From assembly GCA_902472225.1 (NCBI GenBank), contig CABRNB010000001.1:30041-94040 (forward strand): a stretch of DNA of 64,000 nucleotides, written 5' to 3'. The position numbers and the translations under genes are program-made. The notes beneath the pieces were generated by a model that saw nothing but the letters and a program-made list of their open reading frames with translations, had not been told where the DNA came from and made no database searches. Source of the DNA: Caccousia sp900752115 (lineage in GTDB: Bacteria > Bacillota > Clostridia > Oscillospirales > Acutalibacteraceae). This document shows positions 50,956 to 59,939 of this stretch, in pieces (position 1 is the first letter of the stretch; each line of letters begins with the position of its first letter).

Positions 50956-52200
50956 ATGAAATGCTATGACGCAGCGAAAGAACGATACGCCGCCCTCGGC
51001 GTCGACACCGAGGAGGCCCTGCGCCGTCTCGCGGACATCAAAATCTCCATGCACTGCTGGCAGGGCGACGACGTGAAGGGCTTTCTCTTCCGCGACCGCG
51101 AACTCTCCGGCGGCATCCAGGCCACGGGTGATTATCCCGGTGCGGCACGCACGCCGGACGAGCTGCGCGCCGATATGGACGAGGCGTTTTCTCTGATCCC
51201 CGGCAAGCACAAGGTCAACCTCCATTCCACCTATGCGGACACCGATGAGAAGATCGACCTGGACGGAATTGAGTCCCGCCATTACGCCTCCTGGGTACAG
51301 TGGGCGAAGGAGCGCGGCCTCGGCCTGGACTTCAACCCCACCTGCTTCTCTCATGAGAAGGCCGAGACGGGCTACACGCTCTCGAGCGCGGATGAGGGGA
51401 TCCGCTCCTTCTGGGTGGAGCACTGCCGCCGCAGCCGCCGCGTCGGCGAGTATTTCGGCAGGGAGCTCGGTCAGAAGTGCGTGACGAACGTCTGGATTCC
51501 CGACGGCAGCAAGGATATTCCCGTGGATCGTTACGCGCCGCGCCTGCGCCTGAAGCAGTCCCTCGACGAGGTTTTTGCGGAGAAGCTTGACCCCGCCGCC
51601 AATCTCGACGCTGTGGAGAGCAAGCTTTTCGGCATCGGCTCGGAGAGCTACGTTGTCGGTTCCCACGAGTTTTATATGGGCTACGCCATGAAAAACAACG
51701 TGGCCGTCTGCCTTGATGCGGGGCATTTCCATCCGACGGAGGTCATCAGCAACAAGCTCTCGTCCCTGCTGCTTTTCAGCGACGAGATGCTGCTGCATGT
51801 TTCCCGACCCGTTCGCTGGGACAGCGACCATGTCGTCATCCTCGACGACGAGCTGCAGGAGATCGCGAACGAGGTGATTCGAGGCGGTCTGCTTGACCGT
51901 GTGCACATCGGTCTGGACTTTTTCGACGCGAGCATCAACCGCGTCGCGGCCTGGGTGATCGGCATGCGCAGTATGCAGAAGGCCCTGCTGCGCGCTCTCC
52001 TCGAGCCTACCGCAAAGATGAAGCAGCTCGAGCTCGACGGCGACTACACGGCCCGCCTTGCCTTCCTGGAGGAGATGAAGGCGATGCCGTGGCAGGCCGT
52101 CTGGGAGGAGTTCTGCGGTCGGGCCAACATGCCCGCCGGTCTGGAATGGCTGACCGAGGTCCGCGCCTACGAAAAGAAAATTTTGTCTGAGAGGGCCTGA
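50956..52200 (+). CDS. rhaA: L-rhamnose isomerase
   Basis: Converts L-rhamnose to L-rhamnulose; Mn/Zn TIM-barrel enzyme. 414 residues, typical length. ISMHCWQGDDVKGF, LHSTYAD, LDFNPTCFSHEKAETGYTLSSAD and NVWIPDGSKDIP are hallmark segments, with metal ligands in VGSHEFYMGYA, CLDAGHFHPTE and DSDHVVILDDE. AGGAGG precedes the ATG. The 141-nt gap after rhaB shows no terminator. Confidence 0.96.
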   Translation: MKCYDAAKERYAALGVDTEEALRRLADIKISMHCWQGDDVKGFLFRDRELSGGIQATGDYPGAARTPDELRADMDEAFSLIPGKHKVNLHSTYADTDEKIDLDGIESRHYASWVQWAKERGLGLDFNPTCFSHEKAETGYTLSSADEGIRSFWVEHCRRSRRVGEYFGRELGQKCVTNVWIPDGSKDIPVDRYAPRLRLKQSLDEVFAEKLDPAANLDAVESKLFGIGSESYVVGSHEFYMGYAMKNNVAVCLDAGHFHPTEVISNKLSSLLLFSDEMLLHVSRPVRWDSDHVVILDDELQEIANEVIRGGLLDRVHIGLDFFDASINRVAAWVIGMRSMQKALLRALLEPTAKMKQLELDGDYTARLAFLEEMKAMPWQAVWEEFCGRANMPAGLEWLTEVRAYEKKILSERA

Positions 52201-52217
52201 GAAGGAGGAACCAGAGC

Positions 52218-53033
52218 ATGAACAATATTTTTGAAGCGCCTTTTGTGCGCGAGATGTGCCATATCACCGCCAACATGTACCGCATGGGCTGGGACGAGAG
52301 AAACGGCGGCAACATCAGCTGGATTCTCGAGCCGGAGGCCGTTGAACAGTACCTTGACCCCTCCCATGTGCTGCGCACGCTTCCGCTGAGCTTTGACGCT
52401 TCCGCGCTCGCGGGCCGTTATTTCATCGTGACGGGTACGGGCCGGTATTTCCGCAATGTCGAGCGCTGCCCGCAGGACAACATGGGCGTGATCCGCATCG
52501 CGGAGGACGGCAAAAGCTACGATATCCTCTGGGGCTTCGAGAACGGCGGCCGCCCGACAAGCGAACTGCCCGCCCACTTGATGAACCATATCGCCCGTCT
52601 TGCCGTCGACCCGGCGCACCGCGTCGTGATGCACTGCCATCCGGCCAACACGCTGGCTATGACCTATGTCCACGACCTCGACGATCGCGCCTTTACGAAA
52701 ACGCTGTGGCAAATGTGCACCGAATGCATTGTCGTATTCCCGGAGGGTGTTTCCGTGCTTCCGTGGATGGTCTGCGGCACGAACGCCATCGGAGAGGCGA
52801 CGGCGGAGAAAATTCGCGATACCCGCGTGGTCCTCTGGGCGGCCCACGGCATCTTCGGCACCGGCCGCGATATGGACGAGGCCTTTGGTCTTATCGAGAC
52901 GGTCGAGAAAGCCGCCGAGATCTACATCAAGATCATGAACACCCCCTGGAAGCAGTCCATCACCGACGCCGAGCTCGCCGCGCTGTGTGAGGAATTTAAA
53001 CTCACTCCGCGCGAAGGGTATCTTGATCTCTGA
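52218..53033 (+). CDS. rhaD: Rhamnulose-1-phosphate aldolase
   Basis: Class II aldolase cleaving rhamnulose 1-phosphate to dihydroxyacetone phosphate and L-lactaldehyde. 271 residues. WDERNGGNISW (phosphate-binding N/S), VTGTGRYFRNV, metal ligands HCHPANTLAM, catalytic/metal His in WAAHGIFGTGRDMDEAFGL. GAAGGAGG precedes the ATG, 17 nt after rhaA. Lactaldehyde-handling genes are not adjacent. Operon ends at terminator copy 4. Confidence 0.95.
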   Translation: MNNIFEAPFVREMCHITANMYRMGWDERNGGNISWILEPEAVEQYLDPSHVLRTLPLSFDASALAGRYFIVTGTGRYFRNVERCPQDNMGVIRIAEDGKSYDILWGFENGGRPTSELPAHLMNHIARLAVDPAHRVVMHCHPANTLAMTYVHDLDDRAFTKTLWQMCTECIVVFPEGVSVLPWMVCGTNAIGEATAEKIRDTRVVLWAAHGIFGTGRDMDEAFGLIETVEKAAEIYIKIMNTPWKQSITDAELAALCEEFKLTPREGYLDL

Positions 53034-53115
53034 TTTTCATGCTGCCGCGCTGCATTGCGCGGAATATTTTCAAGGGAAGGGTTTGTTGCAAAATAGCCCC
53101 TCCCGAAGTAATACG

Positions 53116-53168
53116 CAAAAACAGACCTCAAGAGAGCACAAATTCGCTCCTTTTGAGGTCTGTTTTTG
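53116..53168. terminator. Terminator-like palindromic repeat, copy 4
   Basis: AAAACAGACCTCAA (from 53118)/TTTTGAGGTCTGTTTT (53151-53166). It ends rhaBAD (+) and lies before the convergent gltD end (-). Its CAGACCTC/GAGGTCTG arms differ from the CCGGCCTC/GAGGCCGG pattern of the family but pair fully. Confidence 0.9.
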
Positions 53169-53325
53169 TTGACAGGTCTATTTTGGTGCAGGCAGCGGTT
53201 GAGCTTTTATCTTGCCCACAGCCTCTTCCTGATCTTGAAGGAGTATGGCGGAGGTTTTTCTTAATTTTTAGGAGTTTTTTGGGCCAGCTGAGGCGGCTCC
53301 CTGTTTTGAGCAGGCTTTTTCAGCC

Positions 53326-54810
53326 TCACAGATTCGTATACCCCATCAGCGATTCGTCGACGGCGCGGGCGGCTGCTTCACCCTCCGCAATGGCCCACAC
53401 CACGAGCGACTGACCGCGCCGCATGTCGCCCGCGGCAAAGACGCGCGGAACGTCCGTCAGATAACCGCCGGGAGCAGTCTGTGCGTTACCCCGGCCGGTG
53501 CGGGAGACGCCGAAGGTTTCAGCGGCATAAGGTTCGCAGCCGGTGAAGCCCGCCGCGATAAGCACGAGGTCGGCGGGGACCTCCTCCTCGCTGCCCTCGA
53601 CGGGTACCATGCTGAGCCGCCCCGTCTTTTCGTCCTTTTCGGGGCGCAGCGAGATGAGCACGGCGGCGCGCACGGAGCCGTCCTCGTTCGCGAGGAACTC
53701 CTTGACCGTCGTCTGATAGCGGCGCGGGTCGCTGCCGAACACAGCGGCGGCTTCCTCCTGGCCGTAGTCGGTTTTCTTTACGCGCGGCCATTCGGGCCAC
53801 GGGTTTGAGGGCAGACGCTCTTCGGGCGGCTCGGGCATCATCTCGAGCTGCAGAACGCTTGCCGCGCCGAGACGCACCGAGGTGCCGACGCAGTCGTTGC
53901 CCGTGTCGCCGCCGCCGATGACAAGGACATGCTTGCCCTGTACTTCATCCTCCGGCGTCTGCAGAAAGTCGCTGTCAAGAAGGACTTTCGTTACATGACC
54001 GAGGAAGTCGACCGCGAAGGAAATGCCCTTCGCCTCGCGGCCGGGAACGTTCAGATCGCGAGGCTGGGATGCGCCGCACGCGAGGATCACACGGTCGTAC
54101 TGGCTCAGCAGCGCTTCGCCGGTGACGTCCCGGCCCACGTCCACGCCGCAGACGAACCGCACGCCCGATTGTTCCATCAGATGGATCCGGCGATCGATGA
54201 CGCTTTTTTCCAGCTTCATGTTCGGGATGCCGTACCGCAGCAGGCCGCCGGGACGATCGCTGCGCTCGTACACCGTGACGCTGTGGCCGCGGCGGTTCAG
54301 GCAAAGAGCCGCCGCAAGGCCGGCCGGACCGCTGCCGACCACGGCAACGGTCTTTCCTGTGCGGACCGGCGGAGGATCGCCGGAGACAAGGCCGTTCGCG
54401 AACGCATACTCAATCACGCGGCGCTCGTTTTCCTTTGTGGAGACGGGGCCGTCGTGAAGACCGCAGGTGCACGCCGCCTCACAGAGGGCAGGGCAGACCC
54501 GCGAGGTGAATTCCGGCAGGCAGTGCGTTGCGCTCAGGCGGACATATGCCTCCTTCCAGTTGCCGTGATAGACGAGATCGTTCATCTCCGGGATGAGGTT
54601 GTGCAGCGGGCAGCCCGAGGCCATACCCGCAATCATCATCCCTGCCTGGCAGAACGGGACGCCGCAGTCCATGCACCGCGCGGCCTGTCTCTGCTGCTCC
54701 TCGACCGGGAGGAGGGCGTGGAACTCATGAAAATGTTTGATGCGCTCGAGCGGCGGCGTGACACGTCCCTCTTTGCGCTGAAATTCCAGAAATCCTGTCG
54801 CTTTTCCCAT
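53326..54810 (-). CDS. gltD: Glutamate synthase, small subunit
   Basis: NADPH-oxidising beta subunit of GOGAT. 494 residues from ATG 54810 (AAGGAGG upstream). N-terminal Fe-S region with CMDCGVPFC and TSRVCPALCEAACTCGLHDG, FAD loop VAVVGSGPAGLAAALCLNRRGHSVTVYERSDRPGG, NADPH loop VIGGGDTGNDCVGTSVRLGA, and C-terminal RGQSLVVWAIAEGEAAARAVDESLMG. 16 nt downstream of gltB. Confidence 0.95.
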   Translation of the reverse strand: MGKATGFLEFQRKEGRVTPPLERIKHFHEFHALLPVEEQQRQAARCMDCGVPFCQAGMMIAGMASGCPLHNLIPEMNDLVYHGNWKEAYVRLSATHCLPEFTSRVCPALCEAACTCGLHDGPVSTKENERRVIEYAFANGLVSGDPPPVRTGKTVAVVGSGPAGLAAALCLNRRGHSVTVYERSDRPGGLLRYGIPNMKLEKSVIDRRIHLMEQSGVRFVCGVDVGRDVTGEALLSQYDRVILACGASQPRDLNVPGREAKGISFAVDFLGHVTKVLLDSDFLQTPEDEVQGKHVLVIGGGDTGNDCVGTSVRLGAASVLQLEMMPEPPEERLPSNPWPEWPRVKKTDYGQEEAAAVFGSDPRRYQTTVKEFLANEDGSVRAAVLISLRPEKDEKTGRLSMVPVEGSEEEVPADLVLIAAGFTGCEPYAAETFGVSRTGRGNAQTAPGGYLTDVPRVFAAGDMRRGQSLVVWAIAEGEAAARAVDESLMGYTNL

Positions 54811-54826
54811 GGGTGTCTCCTCCTTC

Positions 54827-57800
54827 TCAAGAGCGGATGCTCGCGTAGAACGCTTCGATCTGCGCTTCCTCACGGCTCATGCCCTGCTCCTCAAACTGGG
54901 CGGAGAGCTGCATGAGGCGCTTGTAATCCTCGGGGATGATTTTCTTGAACTTCGGCAGATAGCTTTCGAAGTCCTCGAGGATGCGCTTTCCCTTTGCGGA
55001 GCCGGTATGGCGGACGTGCGCCTCAATCAGGCGGCGTAGCTCCTCGCGGTCGGCCTTCGACTCCACCTTCTCCATGCTGACCATGCTCTTGTTCAGATTG
55101 CGGTACAGGGCGTTGTGCTCGTCAAGGACGTATGCCACGCCGCCGCTCATGCCCGCGGCGAAGTTCTTGCCCGTCGGGCCGAGGATGACAGCGCGTCCGC
55201 CCGTCATGTATTCGCAGCCGTGCTCGCCGACGCCTTCGACGACGGCGACGGCTCCGGAGTTGCGCACACAGAAGCGCTCGCCCGCAACGCCGTTGATGTA
55301 GGCTTCGCCCGAGGTCGCGCCGTAGAGGGCGACGTTGCCGACGATGATGTTGTCCTCGGGGACGAAGCGCGCCGCCGGGGAGGGGTGCACAATGAGCTTG
55401 CCGCCGGAGAGGCCCTTGCCGAAGTAGTCGTTGCTGTCGCCGCACAGGTCAAGCGTCAGGCCCTTCGGCAGGAACGCGCCGAAGCTCTGACCGCCCGCGC
55501 CGGTGCAGGCCACGGTGACGGTGTCGTCCTCCATGCCCTCGGGGTGGCGGCGGGTAATTTCCGCGCCGAGCAGCGTGCCGAAGGTGCGGTCGGTGTTCGT
55601 CAAAGCGACGCGGAAGGTGCGCTTTTTGCCGCCCGCGAGCGTGTCGAGAAGGCCCTTGTCGCGCAGCAGGACGGCTTCGTCCTTCGTCTTTTCCAGCTCG
55701 AAATCGTAAGCGTGATCGGGCGAGAAGGTGACGTTCTGCGCGCAGCCGGGGCAGAGGATGCGGCTCAAATCAAGCCGTGCCGCCGCGCCGGTCAGGTCGG
55801 TGCGCTGGCGAAGCAGGTCGGTGCGGCCGACCATCTCGTCCACGGTGCGCACGCCGAGCCGCGCCATGTACTCGCGCAGCTCCTCGGCAATAAAGCGCAT
55901 GAAGTTTTCGACGTACTCGGGCTTGCCGCAGAAGCGCTTTCTCAGCTCCGGGTTCTGCGTCGCGATGCCCATGGGGCAGGTGTCGAGGTTGCACACACGC
56001 ATCATTACACAGCCGAGCGTCACCAGCGGGGCGGTGGCGAAGCCGAACTCCTCCGCGCCGAGCAGGGCGGCGATGGCGACGTCGCGGCCGCTCATCAGCT
56101 TGCCGTCCGTCTCAATGACGACACGGTCGCGCAGGCCGTTCTGCAGCAGCGTCTGGTGCGTCTCGGCCAGGCCGAGCTCCCAGGGAAGGCCGGCGTCGTG
56201 GATGGAGCTCAGCGGAGCCGCGCCCGTGCCGCCGTCGTAGCCGGAGATGAGCACGACCTGTGCGCCCGCCTTGGCCACACCCGCCGCCACAGTGCCGACG
56301 CCCGCTTCGGAGACGAGCTTGACGGAAATTCGCGCATTCTTGTTCGCGTTTTTCAAATCGTAAATCAGCTGGGCGAGATCCTCAATCGAATAAATGTCGT
56401 GGTGCGGCGGGGGAGAGATGAGGCTTACGCCGGGGGTGGAGTGGCGCGTTTTCGCGATCCACGGGTAGACCTTGCGTGCGGGCAGGTGGCCGCCCTCGCC
56501 GGGCTTCGCGCCCTGCGCCATCTTGATCTGGATCTCCTTCGCGCTGACAAGGTAACGGCTCGTCACGCCGAAGCGGCCGCTTGCGACCTGCTTGATGGCC
56601 GAGCTGCGGTCATGGTCTGTTCCTGCGGAGGCGAGGCGGTCGTCGCTCTCGCCGCCCTCGCCGCTGTTCGATTTGCCGTGGAGGTGGTTCATCGCAAGCG
56701 CCAGCGCCTCGTGCGCCTCCTGCGAGATGGAGCCGTACGACATCGCGCCCGTCTTGAAGCGGCGCACGATCGACTCGACCGGTTCGACCTCCTCGAGCGG
56801 TACGCCGTGCTCAGGGTAGGCGAACTCCATCAGGCTGCGCAGGTAGCCGGTTTGCTCCGCGTCGACGAGTTTCGTGTACTCCTGGAACAGCTCATAGCTG
56901 CCTTCGCGGGTGGCCTTCTGCAGCAAATGGATGGTCTGCGGGTTATAGCGGTGCGTTTCACCGCCGCTGCGCAGCTTGTGGCGGCCGGGGGAGGCGAGCG
57001 TCAGGTCGGTCTCGAGGCCGAGCGGGTCAAACGCCTTCGAATGCTGATCATCGGTGCGCTTCGCGATGTCGGCGAGCGTAATGCCGCCGATGCGGCTGAC
57101 GGTGCCGGTGAAATATTTGTCCACGACCTCCTGTGAAATGCCGAGCGCCTCGAAAATCTGGCTGCCCTGATACGACTGGATGGTTGAGATGCCCATCTTC
57201 GACGCGATCTTCACAATGCCCTGCAGAATCGCGTTGTCGTAGTCGTCGACGGCGGCATAGTAGTCCTTGTCAAGCAGGCCGTCCTCCACGAGAGAGGCGA
57301 TTGCCGCGTGGGCAAGGTACGGATTGACGGCGCATGCGCCGTAGCCGAGCAGGGCGGCGAAGTGATGCACGTCGCGCGGCTCGCCGGACTCAAGGATGAT
57401 CGAGAGGGCGGTGCATTTCTTCGTCTTGACGAGGTGCTTGTGCACGGCGGACACAGCCAGCAGCGAGGGGATCGCCACGTGGTTTTCGTCCACGCCGCGG
57501 TCGGAGAGAATGAGGATATTCGCGCCTTCGCGGTACGCCTTGTCGACGGCGACAAAGAGGGGCTCAAGCACGCGATCCATCGGCGTGCTCTTGTAGAACA
57601 CGATCGGCACGGTCGTTACCTGGAATCCGGGTTTCTGCATTCCCTTGATCTTGAGCAGATCGAGATCGGTCAGAATCGGATTGTTGATTTTGAGCACGTG
57701 GCAGTTTTCCGGCGACTCCTGCAGCAGGTTGCCGTTCTTGCCCGCGTAGACGGTGGTGGAGGTGACAATTTTCTCGCGGATGGCGTCGATTGGCGGGTTG

Positions 57801-59359
57801 GTCACCTGGGCGAACATCTGCTTGAAGTAGTGGAACAGCGGCTGATACTCGCCGGAGAGAGCCGCGATCGGCGTGTCAACGCCCATTGCGCCGATTTGCT
57901 CGCTGCCGCCGAGCGCCATGGCGCAGATGGCTCCGCGATACTCCTCATAGGTATAGCCAAACGCCTTCTCGAGGCGGGCGGCCTGCTCGCGGGAGAGAGG
58001 CGGGACCTTGCGGTTCGGAATCTTGAGATCGCTGAGAGAAACGAGATTGCTGTCAAGCCACTCGCCGTAAGGCTCCTTCTTCGCGTACCGTTCCTTGACT
58101 TCCTCGTCGGTGAGCACCTTGCCCTGCACGGTGTCGACGAGCAGAAGCTTGCCGGGATGCAGCCGCTCCTTCCGGAGGATCTGATCCTCGGGCAGGTCGA
58201 GAACACCGACCTCCGAAGAAAGAATGAGTCTTCCGTCCGCCATGATATAGTAGCGCGACGGACGCAGGCCGTTGCGGTCGAGAACCGCGCCCATGAGGTC
58301 GCCGTCGGAGAACAGGATCGATGCGGGGCCGTCCCATGGCTCCATCATCGTCGCGTAATACTGATAGAAGTCCCGCAGCTCCTGCGAGATGGTGTCATTG
58401 TGGTTCCAGGGCTCGGGAATCGCGATCATAACGGCGAGCGGCAGCTCCATCCCGCTCATCACGAGGAACTCGAGCGTGTTGTCGAGCATCGCGGAGTCGG
58501 AACCCGACGTGTTGACGACGGGCAGCACCTTCGTGATGTCGTCGGCGCTGAATGCCGGGGCACGCATGGTCTCCTCACGGGCGAGCATCTTATCGGCGTT
58601 GCCGCGGATGGTATTGATTTCGCCGTTGTGGACGATAAAACGGTTCGGGTGGGCGCGTTCCCAGCTCGGGTTGGTGTTGGTGGAGAAGCGAGAGTGCACA
58701 ATCGCGATCGCGGAGTCGTAGTCCTCGTCCTGCAGATCGCAGAAGAAGGTGCGCAGCTGGCCGACAAGGAACATTCCCTTGTAGACAATGGTACGGCTCG
58801 AGAGCGACGGCACGTAGGTGTTGTCGTTGCTCTGCTCAAAGACGCGGCGCGCAATATAGAGGCGGCGATCGAAGGGGAGGCCCTTCTCCACGTCCTCCGG
58901 CTTTTTCACAAAGGCCTGACAGATGACCGGCATACAGGCGAGAGCTTTGTGGCCGAGCACCTCCGGGCAGGTTGGTACATCGCGCCAGCCGAGAAACTCG
59001 AGACCTTCCTTCTGCAGGATGATCTCGAACATCTTCTTTGCCTGACTGCGGCGCAGCTCGTCCTGCGGGAAGAAGAACATTCCCACGCCGTATTCGCGCT
59101 CCCCGCCGATGGCAATGCCCGCCTCGGCACAGACCTTCGCGAAGAAACGGTGGGAGATCTGTGTGAGGATGCCGACGCCGTCGCCCGTCTTACCTTCCGC
59201 ATCTTTACCGGCGCGGTGCTCCAGGTGTTCCACGATTTTAAGGGCGTCTGCCACCACCTGATGGCTTCTGACGCCTCTGATATTCACGACGGCTCCGATG
59301 CCGCAGTTGTCGTGCTCGAGCTCGGGGCAGTAGAGCGTCTGCGGATTGTTTGCGTTCAT
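54827..59359 (-). CDS. gltB: Glutamate synthase, large subunit
   Basis: 1510 residues, full length. After a short propeptide the amidotransferase nucleophile is Cys19 in HDNCGIGAVV. Then the class II glutaminase domain, a central domain, and the FMN/glutamate synthase domain (ISPPPHHDIYSIEDLAQLIYDL, SEAGVGTVAAGVAKAGA, GYDGGTGAAPLSSI, [3Fe-4S] cysteines in LGCVMMRVCNLDTCPMGIATQ). The C-terminal beta-helix shows GGQSFGAFLPKG. It transfers the glutamine amide to 2-oxoglutarate. AAGGAGG precedes ATG 59359. Transcription passes a leader terminator first. Confidence 0.97.
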   Translation of the reverse strand: MNANNPQTLYCPELEHDNCGIGAVVNIRGVRSHQVVADALKIVEHLEHRAGKDAEGKTGDGVGILTQISHRFFAKVCAEAGIAIGGEREYGVGMFFFPQDELRRSQAKKMFEIILQKEGLEFLGWRDVPTCPEVLGHKALACMPVICQAFVKKPEDVEKGLPFDRRLYIARRVFEQSNDNTYVPSLSSRTIVYKGMFLVGQLRTFFCDLQDEDYDSAIAIVHSRFSTNTNPSWERAHPNRFIVHNGEINTIRGNADKMLAREETMRAPAFSADDITKVLPVVNTSGSDSAMLDNTLEFLVMSGMELPLAVMIAIPEPWNHNDTISQELRDFYQYYATMMEPWDGPASILFSDGDLMGAVLDRNGLRPSRYYIMADGRLILSSEVGVLDLPEDQILRKERLHPGKLLLVDTVQGKVLTDEEVKERYAKKEPYGEWLDSNLVSLSDLKIPNRKVPPLSREQAARLEKAFGYTYEEYRGAICAMALGGSEQIGAMGVDTPIAALSGEYQPLFHYFKQMFAQVTNPPIDAIREKIVTSTTVYAGKNGNLLQESPENCHVLKINNPILTDLDLLKIKGMQKPGFQVTTVPIVFYKSTPMDRVLEPLFVAVDKAYREGANILILSDRGVDENHVAIPSLLAVSAVHKHLVKTKKCTALSIILESGEPRDVHHFAALLGYGACAVNPYLAHAAIASLVEDGLLDKDYYAAVDDYDNAILQGIVKIASKMGISTIQSYQGSQIFEALGISQEVVDKYFTGTVSRIGGITLADIAKRTDDQHSKAFDPLGLETDLTLASPGRHKLRSGGETHRYNPQTIHLLQKATREGSYELFQEYTKLVDAEQTGYLRSLMEFAYPEHGVPLEEVEPVESIVRRFKTGAMSYGSISQEAHEALALAMNHLHGKSNSGEGGESDDRLASAGTDHDRSSAIKQVASGRFGVTSRYLVSAKEIQIKMAQGAKPGEGGHLPARKVYPWIAKTRHSTPGVSLISPPPHHDIYSIEDLAQLIYDLKNANKNARISVKLVSEAGVGTVAAGVAKAGAQVVLISGYDGGTGAAPLSSIHDAGLPWELGLAETHQTLLQNGLRDRVVIETDGKLMSGRDVAIAALLGAEEFGFATAPLVTLGCVMMRVCNLDTCPMGIATQNPELRKRFCGKPEYVENFMRFIAEELREYMARLGVRTVDEMVGRTDLLRQRTDLTGAAARLDLSRILCPGCAQNVTFSPDHAYDFELEKTKDEAVLLRDKGLLDTLAGGKKRTFRVALTNTDRTFGTLLGAEITRRHPEGMEDDTVTVACTGAGGQSFGAFLPKGLTLDLCGDSNDYFGKGLSGGKLIVHPSPAARFVPEDNIIVGNVALYGATSGEAYINGVAGERFCVRNSGAVAVVEGVGEHGCEYMTGGRAVILGPTGKNFAAGMSGGVAYVLDEHNALYRNLNKSMVSMEKVESKADREELRRLIEAHVRHTGSAKGKRILEDFESYLPKFKKIIPEDYKRLMQLSAQFEEQGMSREEAQIEAFYASIRS

Positions 59360-59389
59360 CGTTCATCCTCCTTGTGCGGTTTTGGGCGG

Positions 59390-59443
59390 AAAAAAGGCGC
59401 CAAAGACCATGCCGCGCACTGCGGCATACGGTCTTTGACGCCT
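59390..59443 (-). promoter_or_regulatory. Leader terminator/attenuator of gltBD
   Basis: Long hairpin on the minus strand: arms GGCG-CAAAGACC-ATGCCGC (plus 59396-59415) and GCGGCAT-GGTCTTTG-CGCC (up to 59443), followed by T6 (complement of 59390-59395). It lies inside the gltB 5' leader, between the promoter at 59486-59514 and the ribosome binding site, so expression must depend on antitermination or partial read-through. Confidence 0.8.
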
Positions 59444-59485
59444 TTGTCAAATCCGAAGCTCAAAATCCTGATTTCTTTCTCTACC

Positions 59486-59514
59486 ACTATACGCTATTTT
59501 CGTCTGTTTTGCAA
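59486..59514 (-). promoter_or_regulatory. Promoter of gltBD
   Basis: Minus strand TTGCAA (complement of 59509-59514), a 17-nt spacer and TATAGT (complement of 59486-59491). It gives a leader of about 120 nt containing the terminator. Confidence 0.7.
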
Positions 59515-59789
59515 AGCTTTTTTTGCCTGTTTCCGCCGAATTGTCGTTGTGGGAAAAAATTGTGTGAGAAATGCTCGTCTTTCCATCAAAATGCAATAAA
59601 AACATTCACAAGATTTATATTTTCTTTCTTCCAACTTCTGCAAACAGCCTGAAATTCCGGAATATTCCTGGAAAAACCTGAAAACGCAAAATTAACAAAG
59701 AGATTGATTTTGAAGGAAACTTGTGAGAAACTTTCAAAAAGCTGTTTCCATAAAGAGAAGGGGAAGGACTTGCCGCTGATCGATTTTCT

Positions 59790-59818
59790 TTGCTTTTTTC
59801 TCTGATCTGGTATATGAT
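59790..59818 (+). promoter_or_regulatory. Promoter of the PIN/NYN-like gene
   Basis: TTGCTT (59790-59795), a 17-nt spacer and TATGAT (59813-59818), 120 nt before the start. The gap 59515-59789 is AT-rich with no gene seen. Confidence 0.55.
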
Positions 59819-59939
59819 AGAAGCAAAATATAGAAGCGGAACAGGCCGAATGGCCTTTGGCGGAAACATTGGCTTCCCGGCGTCCACGGGAGGCTCGAAA
59901 ACGATATTTTCAAAAATCGGATAAAAAAGGAGAAGTGAT

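Noticed and set aside
59390..59514. T-box or glutamine riboswitch in the gltB leader
   Set aside because: The leader before the terminator is only about 50 nt and lacks the T-box TGGNACC-type bulge or a recognisable glutamine-aptamer core.
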